A stretch of 64,000 nucleotides of DNA from Cryptomeria japonica (Eukaryota; Streptophyta; Pinopsida; Cupressales; Cupressaceae). Where the stretch lies: the NCBI RefSeq assembly GCF_030272615.1, contig NC_081415.1, positions 421,034,257 through 421,098,256 of the forward strand, given 5' to 3'. The notes beneath the pieces were generated by a model. It saw only the letters and a list, made by a program, of their open reading frames with translations. It was not told the DNA's origin and searched no databases. The position numbers and the translations under genes are program-made. Every line of letters begins with the position of its first letter. Positions within the stretch are counted from its first letter, which is position 1. Positions 1 through 12,068 of this stretch are shown here, in pieces.

Positions 1-9
1 AACTTCTCC

Positions 10-890
10 CTACAACTCAAAGGGAAGCCTTCCTGCGAAAACATCATTCCATCTAGTGAAATGTTCTGCATGTTTCTGTTGTTGCAGGTAAGGGTAATAA
101 TCATAAACCTTCATGTCATCTACCCAAGGCTCATTATGAAATCCTTGCCATTCTTTGGTACATGCCAATATATAGAATAAATATGAGGACAAGTAAAAGC
201 TGGACATTCCAACAAAGTTGCTCAAACCCTCATGGAGCCTTTCAACGATAACCTGCGCCCAGTCAAGGTATTTCTCACCAACTAACAACACCTGAATATA
301 GAAGAACATCCAATCCTCCCAATAGAAAGAGTGTGAGTTCCCTTTAAGTCTATTTAACAATATGACAATAACTTCACCTCTGTGATGAAATGCTCTTTGG
401 TAAGGGGCTTAAGTAATCGGGACCCCCCTTTCTGAACCTTTAGAAGCCAATTCCTTGCAATGACGCTTCTATATGTGCTTTTCTTCTCAAAGAAAAACGC
501 ATATGAGGTTCCAATTGACCAGTCTTCATACAGCTCCTTATGAGGGATTCCCATTGCAGCCATCACCGTCTCTCTGGTAATTTCCACTAACAGTTCGCCA
601 CTGCTGGTCCTAATGCACCTTCTATCAGCCTCATATCTATTCATACACGCTATTACTAGATCTGGATAAGGAGTGGCAGTTGGGAAAGCAACAACTTCAA
701 TCAGGCCACTTCTAACTATTCTCTCCATCATCGAATCTGCCCCAAGGTTTTTAGCTCTTTCTAAGAAATCTCCCAAGTTAGCTTGGGCCAAAGAGGTGTC
801 ACTCAGCTCTAGAACTATACTAACTAGGCATGATGTGCGACCAAGTTTTGGAAGAGTTGACCTCATAGTGGCCGCTTTTACATTTATCAA
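10..890 (-). pseudogene. decayed first ORF of a gypsy-type element (leader/gag position)
   Basis: Two minus-strand open segments, 354-890 (178 codons) and 10-360 (116 codons), overlap in different frames and read as one protein broken by a frameshift near 355. The upstream part has a short helical N-terminus and the phrase MAAMGIPHKELYEDW; the downstream part is aromatic-rich (SHSFYWEDWMFFYIQ, SSFYLSSYLFYILA). No zinc knuckle, protease or reverse transcriptase motif is visible. The ORF lies about 1 kb downstream of an LTR and primer-binding site on the same strand (1930-3384, 1909-1925), so it is the first ORF of that element, in the gag or leader-ORF position. The overall style recalls retroelement-associated plant-mobile-domain-like ORFs, but I cannot assign a family. 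The element continues beyond the left edge. Confidence 0.5.
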
Positions 891-1908
891 ACAATTCCTA
901 AACAGGACAAAATTCTATTCCAAAACAAAAGAATTTTCCTATACTGACTGAACTTTTGAGATAGTAACACAACGGGGGGAAATTATCAAAACTCACCTGT
1001 TACCACCATGAAATCTGTGAAACCCTCGGAAGTATGGAGTTGAAATTACCTTCGGCGTCTTTCGCTCCTTCAACAATAACAACTACTACTTTCACAATTT
1101 TGAGAATTCACATGTTAAGAAACGAAAAACAACTGAGTAACATCAACACACGCCTCATAATGATTCATTCGAATGTGTGAGATAACCAATGATTTGATAG
1201 GAACCTGACAAATTTATTAATTACACATCAACTCCGCACAAACGGTTTACGTTTTCATGATTTCTTTCCAAATTTAGAATTTTAAATTATAAGATGCTCA
1301 GAATATTCCTTTTTCCACGCCACCTTTAGTGTTATTAATGTCCTCGAGGCCAAACTTGGAGTTAACCTTTGAACTTTGAACCAACTTGCAAAGAGTTCAA
1401 TGGTTCAATTTCAATTAGAAGAAAAACAAAAGAACTCTCAACTTGCGGCTCAACACAACACCGGGAACAAGCGAATACCCTTAACAAACGTAAAGGAAGA
1501 CTTTGAACCTTGAACCTTGAACCCATTTAGAAATGGTTCAAAGTTCAAGTTCAAGTTCAAGAGCTACTTAACACATTCACACTCGCTCACTTAACAAAAT
1601 TACAAAGCCGCGACCCGCGCAAGGGGACCAGTTGAACCTTGAACCTTGAACCAACTCGCAGGTTCAACCGATAGGTTCAATGGGGCAGAAAAGGTGAAAC
1701 ATAAAGGAACAAAAGGTGCATGATTAAAGACGGATCAAACCGAATGAAGTAAACAAAATTAAATACACATTATTTTGTTTGAAACAAATAATGGAGTAAC
1801 AGATTGTATGCGCCAAAATAATGTATGCATGCTCTACAAGAAATGTTATATGTGCTAAAACTTTCTTGGTGTGAACCTGCGGAAAAAAATGTTAGAATGA
1901 GTGGGTTG
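891..1908 (-). other. 5' leader of the left-edge gypsy-type element
   Basis: Untranslated leader between the primer-binding site and the first ORF, reading on the minus strand. It contains three hairpin-forming clusters of TTGAACC/GGTTCAA heptamers (listed separately). A perfect splice-donor-like motif, CAG|GTGAGT on the minus strand, lies at about 994-1003. T-rich tracts ending in AG precede the ORF, so part of the leader may be an intron. No ORF of note is present. Confidence 0.4.
1366..1680. repeat. cluster of TTGAACC / GGTTCAA hairpins
   Basis: Runs of TTGAACCTTGAACC followed closely by the reverse complement occur at 1366-1408, 1503-1560 and 1631-1680. The middle one is a stem of about 25 bp around a 3-4 nt loop. 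They sit in the transcribed leader of the left-edge retroelement and would fold in its RNA. Confidence 0.7.
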
Positions 1909-1925
1909 CCCCACGGTGGGCGCCA
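1909..1925 (-). promoter_or_regulatory. primer-binding site of the left-edge gypsy-type element
   Basis: On the minus strand the sequence TGGCGCCCACCGTGGGG begins four bases inside the LTR end at 1930. TGGCGCC-type sites directly after an LTR are typical tRNA primer-binding sites of plant Ty3/gypsy elements. This fixes the element's orientation and the LTR boundary. Confidence 0.75.
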
Positions 1926-1929
1926 GAAA

Positions 1930-3384
1930 TGTATACCTGAAATGAGGTGTTAGCCAATCAATAACATAGACAAGCAAGTATACCAATGAAAAATAACAAA
2001 ACAAAGATCTAAATGACAAAACAAGTTAATCACCCATCTCCTAAGATTGTTCCATTGTTCTCTATCTCCAAGGATCCTTCAAATCAAAGTGGCTCTTAGC
2101 TTGGATGAGCACTTGATCTCTAGGATTACTACCTAAAGAATGAGGGATATGTGATCAAAGATCTAAATGCAAAGCAACTAAGATCTTAGCATGATATTGA
2201 TATTGAATTAGCTATGATATGGTGCAAGGTGATGAGATTAGTATGACATTTAAGCTAGCATGAAGATGATATTAAGATGATATACTACTAACATGATATG
2301 CTATGATATGCTAAACATGATTATTCTAAGATTATAATGGTACTAAATGATCTAATTACTATTATCAAAGAGAGGCTAAAAATGTTTGATGAAATGAGAC
2401 TATAACTTAGATGCATGAAGACTTGGATGATTGAATGAAGGAAATGAAGCCTATTTATATAAGAAATGGGCAATTGGAGGGTTAAGATTGAGTAATCTTA
2501 AGAAGGGTTAGGATTGAATGATCTTCAATCCTTGTGAGATTTTCAACCGAATCCTAGGTTGACAAGTCTCACCATGAGGAGGCTTGAGAGGAGATGTAAG
2601 AGGCATTAAATGCCCGAGAATACATGGTGGTTACCTTAGGAGGTAAGGTTAGGGTTGAGTTTTTGGATAATCCTTTTGTCCAAAGGATAAACTCTTGTAA
2701 AAGAGTTAATGGATAACCAGGGTCAACGCAATGAATGTTTGAAGAGACCCATGGGTGAGATAAGGGCTAAGTTAAAGAGAAAGTCTCTAACCAAGGGTTG
2801 GGGTTGAGTTAACCATTAATGGTTATTGAGGACTTTGGAGGTTAACTTGTTGAAGACACAAAACCTTTAATGGTTTATGAAGACTTTGAGGGTTTGAGAA
2901 GTGACTTGTTTTTTGCTTAGGAATGTGACAATGTTTAGGATAGGATTTGATTTAATTAAGTGGGATTTAGGAGGTTCTAGAAGAATGATTAGGATGCAAG
3001 TGGATCTTGTAGGAGAATGCAAGTTGGAGAAATTAGGATTTTTAATTAAAATAAAATGATTTATTTCAATTAATGGGTGCAACCTGCATTTGTAGGGAAA
3101 CACAAGTGTGGGGGGGGGGGGGGGTGGTAATTTATAAATAAATATTGATTTATTTATATCAGAAGATGAATTTAATTAAATGTAAATTGAATTAAATGTG
3201 AAAAGTGGATTTAATCAAATAAACATGATTTATTCAACTAGTAGAAGAAAGGTTAATTTATCAAATATTAAATTTGATTAATAGCTGAATAGAAGAAAAT
3301 AGACATTAATTAAATATGGTTGGATAAATGATAATTAAATAAATAAAATTCATTTAATTAAGTGGACAGAAATAGGTGTCTACA
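1930..3384 (-). mobile_element. 5' LTR of a gypsy-type element (TGTAGACACC family)
   Basis: The LTR is 1455 bp, reading on the minus strand from TGTAGACACCTATTTC (3384 downwards) to GGTATACA (1930), with TG...CA termini. It is followed by a primer-binding site at 1909-1925. A TATA-like box (TATATAAATA, minus strand) lies at 2452-2461. The U3 part is rich in TTAATTAAAT/ATTTATTT, and a G14 run occurs near 3109-3123. Related LTRs with the same start and AT-rich U3 occur in plus orientation at 30137-31618, 44092-44860 and, diverged, near 22686. The 3' LTR lies outside the window. Confidence 0.8.
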
Positions 3385-4900
3385 ATTAGTAAATTGGAAG
3401 ACTTTAAAATCATGCATATACATTGAGAAGGTAATACAAAAGTAGATAGGTTGCCCTCAAGGGCAGCTGAGGTGGATCGAGGCAGAGAGTAAGAAGTGCA
3501 TTAGACGAGGTCAAATGGAGAGTTTGGGATTGTTGATGTGGACTAAGCTAATGTACCTTAATGCTTTGTTTCATCTGCAACTAGGTACGATGGGGGTGCG
3601 AGGTAATAATGAGGATGTTATCAAGAGATTGTGTTGAATCCAACGCCGAGGATATGACTGCATGAAGGATGTGACATAGGTTGAGGCAGCGATTGTAGAG
3701 AGTGCCAACAATAAGGGAAGGACGAATATGCCTTGGGAATCTTGCATGTACCGGTCATATGCAAGGTGAAGGTCATCAATGAAGGATGTGGTGGGTACCA
3801 TGAAAAATGTGCAGAATCCGATGGAGATCAAGGCAAATAATAGAAATGAGTGGGTGAAAAACCTTAAAAGGTGGTATTTGGCCTCTTTTCCATCATTCTA
3901 AGTGTGAAGTTTAGTCTGCATTATAAATACCCCTATGAGATTGAAGTCTAGGAAGCGACAAATGTCTTTCTTGGGGGATACATTTGAGAAGAGAGTGAAA
4001 CAAGTTTTCAATTCTGGGCATGGGATAATTGTATGTTGTTTAGAGAGTCCTGGGAGAATATTTTTTGAAAACAAAGCATAGATTTTGAGTTAACACAGAT
4101 ATCTCTGGCATGTTTGTGGCAAGCTTGTTGGATGCACGAGAGAATAAGGAGATGGTGGGCGTGGTCTATAGGAAGTTGGTTAAAAGGTGCTTTCTTGGTG
4201 ATTTAGATGATGTTTTGGAAAATGTACATGAAAGGAAGATGATCCCATTGCCAAATAATTACTAGGTAGTTCGATGAAGAGGGAAAGAGGTGTCGAAACA
4301 TCCTCTGATTTCTTTCAGTGATGAGACAAAGCCTAAGAAGAGATGAGAGGTGGTGAGGAGGAATGCCTTGTTTCTGAAGAAGATGCTAAACTTGTCGAAG
4401 GAGGGTGGTCCTGGGTGGGTTCAATGGTATATCATGGTGGAAGGGTTGGTGATCGACATGGAAGTGGAGGCTGAGACTACAAGTGGTTCTCTGATGGGGG
4501 ATTCTGAAATGGGAACGACCCCCCCCCCCCTTCGGAGGCAAAATTGGAGGATCATATAAATTGTAGTCCCAAGTTCCTTGTGAAAGCTAGGATAGCAAAG
4601 GTGGGTCGTGCTTGAATGTGACTGTGGATGTGGAAGTGTCTTGTGACAATTTGTTTTGTTTGTAGTAGTTTTTGGAACTCCAATGTAATGGGTACAGGGA
4701 TTAGAAGGGGGGCAATAGCTATACAATATGTTGCAGATGTAATGTGAAGGGCTAGATATACATAGGCTTTGCTACAAGTGATATATACAATTTGTAGAAT
4801 AGATATGGGCTGATATGAAGGACAATTGTAAACATGAATGTAAGATGGTTTTTTTGATATAATGTTAGGGTGTAGCCCCATATAGCTACAATTTAATGAT
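3385..4900. other. unassigned sequence, weakly coding-like on the plus strand
   Basis: No complete gene is visible. The plus strand has patches with protein-like composition (for example 4109-4250, reading GMFVASLLDARENKEMVGVV) broken by stops, so it may be a decayed gene or retroelement fragment. A C-run occurs at about 4518-4530. I could not assign a family. Confidence 0.3.
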
Positions 4901-5930
4901 AAAAAATATAAACATGTCTTTATTATTTATTATTAATAGTAATATATTATTGTAACTAATCTTAACTTAATATAAACATGTCAATTTAATTAAACAAATA
5001 CTAGAAGACAAATTTAATAATTATTAATTTTGAGAGCATACAATACTAATATTAATAAGTGCCACATAGTGGCCAATACTTGCCTTGTTAATTTGTATTT
5101 GAAATAGTAATTTATTAAATTTAGTTAATATATTGTTTAATTTAATTTAATTTATTTTATATTATTTATCTTTCTTGTTAATTTGTAGTTGAAATAGTAA
5201 TTTATTAATTGTAAATAATATATTGTTTAATTTAATTTATTTTGTTTTATATTATTTATCTTTTTACAATTGTGTTGTCTTAAATGTATAATTATAAAAT
5301 ATTTTGTGATGTCAATTTAATTAAACAAATACTAGAAGACAAATTTAATAATTATTAATTTTGAGAGGATACAATACTAATATTAATAATAACATATACC
5401 TTAATTAACATGTTTATATTAAATTAATATTAATATAGTTCTCTTACATGTTTTGTAATCGTGCTACTAGCTTATATATCTTAAAATTAAATCTATATAT
5501 AACGTTTAATTATTTCATTCAACTTTAATATCTATAAAATTTTAAATTGAAAAAATTCATATATAAATTCTTTTATATATATATATATATATAAAAGTAA
5601 TTGAAATTATTTGAATTACATTATATTTTATTTATATTTAATTTTAAAATATTATATTTTTGTTTTTCATTATACTCTATATTTATAGCTATTATATATA
5701 TATGTTTAATCATGTCTAAAATATTAGAATAGTTTTAATAATATTATAATTATTGTACTCAAATCTTTTATAAAGCTTTTAATTTTAAAAATAATATTAT
5801 CTTTTATATTTAGTATCAACTTAAATTTAACAATTACATTATATTTGACATTCAATATTTAACTTTATATTAAAATGATATTTTTACATTATATTTTCAA
5901 AATTATTATTATATATATAGCAATGAGATT
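4901..5930. repeat. AT-rich spacer with direct repeats
   Basis: This is very AT-rich intergenic DNA. Two nested duplications are visible. A unit of about 79 bp beginning GTCAATTTAATTAAAC occurs near 4980 and again near 5310, almost identical. A unit of about 90 bp beginning CTTGTTAATTTGTA is tandemly duplicated at 5084-5173 and 5174-5263. An (AT)n tract lies at 5571-5596. No ORF is supported. Confidence 0.7.
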
Positions 5931-6009
5931 ATTTACATCGTCTTGTCGTTTTTGACTTTATCAGCTGTAGATCTTGTAAACTAGGTCATTTCCTCTCACA
6001 GGGGAACTT

Positions 6010-6076
6010 AAAACCCTAGTTTTGCGTTTTTAATTCAAAAGCCTAGGGTTTGTTTTTTTAAAACCCAAAACCCTAG
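6010..6076 (+). promoter_or_regulatory. telo-box cluster in the promoter/5' UTR of the WD40 gene
   Basis: Three AAACCCTA-type telo-boxes lie 150-220 bp upstream of the start codon: AAAACCCTAG at 6010-6019, its reverse complement CCTAGGGTTT at 6042-6051, and AAAACCCTAG at 6067-6076. Telo-boxes are known in promoters of plant ribosomal-protein and ribosome-biogenesis genes, often beside other growth elements. That fits the predicted role of the downstream gene. No clear TATA box was picked, as the region is AT-rich throughout. Confidence 0.6.
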
Positions 6077-6231
6077 TTTTCTACATGTGTATAATATTGT
6101 GTACCGTTTAAATACAATTCTGTCCCTTTAAATTGCACTTCACCTGATTTTTAATCTTTCGAAAATCCTAGTTCTATTTTAATAAAAATTAAGTTATTTT
6201 CCGTCTGCGTTCAAAAAATTGAGTCCTCAGC

Positions 6232-9200
6232 ATGAATATAGTAGCAGGCTCCTATGAAAGATTTATACTGGGATGGAGTCTGGATGAAGAGAGCAACAGA
6301 AAAAAGAAAAAAAACAATGAGGAACAAGGACAAGAAAATATGGGTTATACCCTCAACCCCATTTTCACCTATCCTGCACACATGGGTCCCATCAAAACCC
6401 TAGCCATGGCAGGATCTGTGCTGGTAACAGGTGGCTTGGATGACACCATCAAGATATTTGACATGGCTCACTACCTTGAAGTGGGTTCTCTCCTCCAGCA
6501 CAGTGCTGCAATAACTAGCCTCTGTTTTTATGGAGATGAATGCTATGGTAACAATTGTAGCAGCAGCTCTTATCCTAGGAATTTGTTGAGTGGATCCTTG
6601 GATGGCACAATTTGTATTTGGGATTCAGATTTGTGGGTCCACTTGAAAACCATGAAGGCCCACAAGAAGGGTGTCAATGATCTGGCCATACACCCTTCTG
6701 GGAGACTCGCTCTCTCTGTTGGCAGGGATTGTCATTTGAGCATGTTTAATCTAATTAAGGGGAGATGCACTTTTACTTCAAATTTGCAAAAGGAGGCCAC
6801 TGTTATTGAGTTCAATTCGATGGTTGGAGATAGTTATTCTGTAGCTATCGAAGATGTGGTGTCTGTTCACAATGCTGAAGATGCAAGGTTGCTTCATTCT
6901 CTGCAGCACGGGAAGAGAGTAAATTGCGTTTCCCCATTCACGGTATGTTCTGCTTTTTTCGAATGACGTTTTTCCATTCATTTGAAAATGAAAGGTTATA
7001 TAACAATGGATTTGTACACAAGTTGCTTTCACCTATAATGCCTCAACAAATTAGGATTAAATTATATGCGGCTCCATCCTTAGTTTAAGTGCTGGATATA
7101 AATTCTAAAGGTTATATTTTGACGCAGACCAAACCAAGAGAACTTTGCCAATTTGGTCTCGGTTTGCAGCTGTCCAAATAATTCCCCGCACAAGAAGAAA
7201 TCAGCCACTTTAATTCCACTTTGATTCACCAATATTCTATACTCTGTATTTATAGTTAAACAATAACCAGAGGAAACTCTATCCGTCCATGTTCAAAGAC
7301 ACCATAAAAAATTTGAACATAAAACTTTGTTAATTACAGTCACCCTTTTTGCTCCGTATTTATTTACTTAAATTTAGTATATCAAATGTCTCTGCTATCC
7401 CACGCATTTTCAATGTGTTGCAGCCTGTTCTTTTCCCCACATGCCTTGATTCTCTTCTTTGTTTATCAGTTCTCCTCTATCCTTGTACTTAATCTGCAAC
7501 TTTTAGAATTTTGATTTTCCACGTACTTATGAAAACATAGGAACTTTCTTGCCTCTTCTCATCACCACACACTCATCCAGCTATGCATACATATTTCTTT
7601 CTTCTAATTTTCTGTCTCTCTTTCTCCTGCTCATCCATTTCCCCTCTTTTGCTTTTGGTAATCTGCAATCATAACATGTGTTTCAGTGCAGATTTCTTTT
7701 TCTAAGGCACTGATGTATTGCTTCTTCAGCGTTGTATGCTTGCATAAATATATAATAAAACAGTAGAACTTATATTGTTTTCACTAAGTGCCCCTTGACT
7801 CCTCTCTGTATTTCTTGTTCAACTTCTGCTTCACTTTGTAGCTCCATGCATTCATCTTCTCCCAATTCCTCCCTGTTCACTCATTACACTTATCATAGCA
7901 TTTACTTATTCTCTGTCCAGACTAAAACATATACCCTAGCTCCTTTTGTGTCCCAGCTCCTTTTGCAGCTACGCAGCCAATCTTTCTTTTCTATTTAGTA
8001 TTTTCACATTATCATTGCAGTCTAAAAAATACCTCTTATTTTGCAAATTTCTACACCCCAATTCATGGAGTGTCCTGTGCCCCACTTAGCAGTTTTATCA
8101 TTTTACCATAAATTGTCTTCTATGCCTGTGTGGCTTCCTTATTTCCACACTGTTTTTCTTATCTTGCATCATGTTCATTTTTAAAGAAAGTCTTCCCATG
8201 CCTCCTCAAATCTTCTCTTCACTTAACCCCTTCATCTTCTTTGTTTACTATTTTATTTTACCTGCACAAACTTACTTTCCTCTGCCCAAATCTTGTTGTG
8301 AATGTCTATTCATTTGCCAAAGACTTCATCTCTAGGCCTCTTTGTTGCCTATGCGAGATGCTCCTGCATCATATTTGCTGGTAATTTTGACTGTGATACT
8401 TATGTAAAAATGTGTTTTGATAGTACACCAGTGCTCAAATTTAGGAATCATATTGATTTTGTCTGTTTGGCCTTTTTAACATTTTTAAATTTGATTGACT
8501 AGGATGTCTTTAGCTTAATTTGGCAGAGTTTTGCCAAGAAGTGTATTGATATTGTTTTTGAAAACATGCAAATATGGGAATAATATGTTTGATTCTTTGA
8601 AGCATGAAATCGAATTCTTGGTTTTGTTAAATCTTTTTATAAGCCCATGATGAGAATGCATGCCTCTATAAACTAAGTATTCCCAGTCCATTCACAAAAT
8701 TTATTTGAATATCTTTCCATTGGCCTCTTATAATTCAATATTATTGAGCTAAAAACACAAAAGGAACATCCAACATCTGTGCAACTTAAAATGTTGGATA
8801 TTCTTATTCTGGATCCACTTGATTCAAATGCTATTTTTTATATTATTTTAGAACTATGGAGGATTTCAACTCTCAACCTGAAATGCTTAACTCTTTTTAG
8901 GACAGAATGGATTGATATTGACTGGTGGAGATGAGTCTATGATTCGGGCATGGGATTTAGCATCTGGAAAGATAACATTTTCTATAGAGAACGCACACAA
9001 AAGTCGTATCAAAGGCCTTGCTGTACTTGGACCAAAAACCAGTACTGAATCAGATGAAACTCCTTATCTTGTTGCATCAGCATCATCAGATGGATTTGTG
9101 AGGATTTGGGATACCAGAATGGTGGGTACAGAGAATCCAACCCCTGTTTTCGAGATTGACTCAAAAGCAAGGATAATTTGTCTTGCTGCATCTACCAAAA

Positions 9201-9515
9201 ATACCATAAAGAGTGAGTTTTTTTTTCACTGAATAAGACAAGTAATTTCATTTTCAAATAAATATCTTAACAAAATGGTGATCTTAGTTATACTGTAATA
9301 TGTTATTTTGAAATTTTTTCAAGTTATCAAGAATTTGAATTTAACCTGTTTGTTTGTTAGGGCACAAGTCCTCACTGGATGATAAAGATACAAAGAGTAA
9401 AAGTGAAAAGTCTAATCCTAAAGGAAGTTCACGTCCTGCAATTACAAAGAAGAAAAAATTCAAAAAACGTCTTGGAATGGAAGGGGAAAAGGACATGAAG
9501 AAGAAGGATATCTAG
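6232..9515 (+). CDS. PAK1IP1: PAK1IP1/MAK11-like WD40 protein (three exons)
   Basis: Exons 6232-6942, 8906-9212 and 9361-9515 join in phase to a protein of 390 residues. The N-terminus MNIVAGSYERFI and the order of WD40 blades match the MAK11/PAK1IP1 family, nucleolar factors needed for pre-60S ribosome assembly. Visible blades: AHMGPIKTLA...IKIFD, HSAAITSLCF...ICIWD, AHKKGVNDLAIHPSG..., NGLILTGGDESMIRAWD and LVASASSDGFVRIWD. A lysine-rich tail (KKKKFKKRLG) suggests nucleolar targeting. Donors are ACG|GTATGT and AGA|GTGAGT; acceptors are GGACAG|AATGG and TTGTTAG|GGC. For exon 2 the AG at 8905 is chosen over the AG at 8900, because only 8905 keeps the frame and gives the family's NGL-TGG motif. 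No internal stops. The telo-boxes upstream support a ribosome-biogenesis role. It is the only intact host gene seen; the exon model is inferred without transcript data. Confidence 0.9.
6943..8905 (+). other. intron 1 of the WD40 gene
   Basis: A 1963-bp intron with a GT donor at 6943 and the preferred AG acceptor ending at 8905. It is T/C-rich on the sense strand, which produces small leucine/serine/cysteine-rich ORFs that are not genes. No mobile element boundary was recognised inside it. Intron 2 (9213-9360) is only 148 bp. Confidence 0.8.
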
Positions 9516-12068
9516 AAGTCTCTAGCAAACTAGCAATGGCGCTTTCCCAAGATGGCTGACTTTACCTGAATTGACTTACCTGAATTGATCTGTAATTCTT
9601 TTACTCCCATTTACATTTTTTAAAACTTGACCAAATTATAAAGATTCTACAGATAATTGGCTATGGTTGTGGATGGGTGCTTGGACATGTATCCACTTCT
9701 CCCAAGGCTCAGCTTGTACGCTGATGTACATTAGTGGTTTTCAAGTTTATAAAGTATCAATGCAATCTCTTGTTTAATTAGGCCTTTTCTGTTTAAAAAC
9801 TATTTTATCATTTGGGGCTCACGTAGAAGAAGTGTTCCCATTCCTGCTTTTGAAGATGAGAAGCTGTATATACTATATACATTTCATATTTATATAGCCT
9901 TTTTGGTTTTTTGACTTTATATACAACCACTCCAGCATTTTCTGTTTTTACAATGCATGCATCTTACAAAGTCACATGAAGTATAATAAGTAGTGCTTTG
10001 GCTTTCATTACAGTTCCTTGCCTAATTCAGGCATCAAGTGCCAGCATTCAACGCCTGCTCCTATCCTTGAAAAATCAATATGTTTTGTGAAGACAGTCAT
10101 ACTGGCAACACTATTAGTAGCCATGTCCTCTTTAAACATCGGAACATCCCTGAATGAAGGTTACGACATGCGTACCTTTCTGGAGAAAGGAGTGGCACCA
10201 AGAAATCTAGTTCTCCAATGCCAAAAGATTTGTTAACACTTTCTCATTCTGATGCCTTGCATATATTTTAGCCAGCACTTAATATTTCAATTGATGTACT
10301 GAATTTTTGTAATTCTCATGACAACTGATGACATGGTAAATGTTCTCTGTTGTAGCATAGTAATGAACTACTATTTAAGTAATGAAGTGAAAAGCTGTGA
10401 AAAATCTTGTTACCTAAATACTTTGTTATAGGACTGGTGAAATGATTACAAAATCTGATTTGTGTATAATTGAATATTTATGTGTTCACTCATTCTTTAA
10501 TAACGAATGTCAGTCATTGTTGAAACAAGAAAGATTAGCTTTTGAACTTCCTTTGACAGCAAAGGAACAGTGAATCAGAATTTTTATTCACTTATGGTCG
10601 GTCCTTAATACTTGTGACCAGTGTCTCCTTTACAATGTACCTTTGACAATGAATATAAAATCTCAATATTGATTGAGTGACAATGACTACAGGATGCCAG
10701 TGCAAAACATGCTTGTAAGATTCCACTTACCAGGCAATGAGTACTCAGCAACATCAATATGATCAATCCTCAAAAGCTTTTTGCATGCCTTGAGTGTTGC
10801 ACATTCAATTTTCTACTTTTCAGTATGTCGCTCTTAGCATTAATAAAATCAAAATGTTATCTTTTAAGCCTGATATTTATGCTCTGCTTCGAAATAAAAA
10901 GTGTGCTTAATGCTGCTTTAATTTTCTCTTTTTTGGCTCCATAAATTCCCCTTTTTGCGGGTCTGACCTTAAGCTGGACATGCACTTGGGTTCATTGGAG
11001 TACACCAAACCTTGCATGCCCGATGTGGTGTTTTACACAGTTTGAAGACATTATCATGTCTCCTGGGTTTTGTACCTAGGGCTTTGTTTTGAAATCTGTT
11101 TTGCTTTTACAACTTGAGTTCATCCTATTTGATGTTTAGCTCTGCATTTTAGGAACCATCATATTCAAGATGGTTGACTAGTCTTCAAATTACATATTGA
11201 AACAATGGGCGTCTTTAAAATCAAAACCTCCTCACAAATTGTTTTTTATAATGAGATTGTTGTGATATTATACTGCATTTTCTTACTACAGGGGTTTCAA
11301 GTTGAAGGAGCCTCTGGTGAGAACAAGAGGTCAAGGAACAGGAAGAGAAGGCAATGCAAAGTAGTCATGTCTGGATAGGCAGCTGGCTGATATAAGGGAC
11401 TTTCATATTGTGACGCGTTACTGGGAAGAATTGGTAATGGCAGGTTGGAACCGTATCTCCTTTTGTTTGTAGTAGATGGCTCTGGAGGGTTCCTATTCTA
11501 AACCACTTTCAAGTATGCAAATAATCTACTATAGGTGTTCACGTCTTATTGGCTTTCTACAGCTGAAATTCCTTGCATGCGTTTGGAGATATACACTACA
11601 ATAGAGTTTGAGAATGTGTCAATGATACATCATGCCTAATTTGCATGTTTTTCATTGAACAATTTAGAATCTAGATAACTGTGGCCATCTAATTATGATG
11701 GCATAGTTTAACTTGTGTTTTATTGACATTTCTGAATATCTTTATCGTTGAGCTATTTGACAATCTTATATTTCAAGGCCACTGTGGGTTTTTATTTAAT
11801 CTTGTCTCCCTAAAACAAAGGCAGTGTACCATGTATTTTTGAGAGTATTTAGCCAATAGGTTATATTTGGTGGGAAGTCCCACCGGAAACGTCATGTCTC
11901 ACGCTTGAAAAAGAAAAGCGTTTAAAACTCATTGGGAATAAAAAACGTTTTGATAGTCCTCGCCTCATGCCTGAAGACAAACTTTGACTTGCATTCGATA
12001 TTATAAGGCTGCAAAAATCTCGAATGATATCAGATGCCCTAAAATCTCGTTTATTGGGAAAGGATTGA
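9516..12068. other. 3' flank of the WD40 gene, no further gene supported
   Basis: 3' UTR and downstream sequence. A 72-codon ORF at 10018-10236 has no recognisable domain. Near 11292 an acceptor-like TACTACAG precedes a short open stretch ending in TAG. It would be in phase with the exon 2 donor and could be an alternative last exon, but support is thin. No repeat was recognised. Confidence 0.35.

Noticed and set aside
7795-8502. Ser/Leu/Cys-rich ORFs
   Set aside because: Inside the first intron of the WD40 gene, on a T/C-rich strand; no domain.
8901-8904. Exon 2 start at 8901
   Set aside because: Reads into TGA after four codons in the frame set by exon 1, and would lose the conserved NGL motif.
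10018-10236. 72-codon ORF downstream of the WD40 gene
   Set aside because: No homologous motif, no splice or promoter context beyond a weak acceptor.
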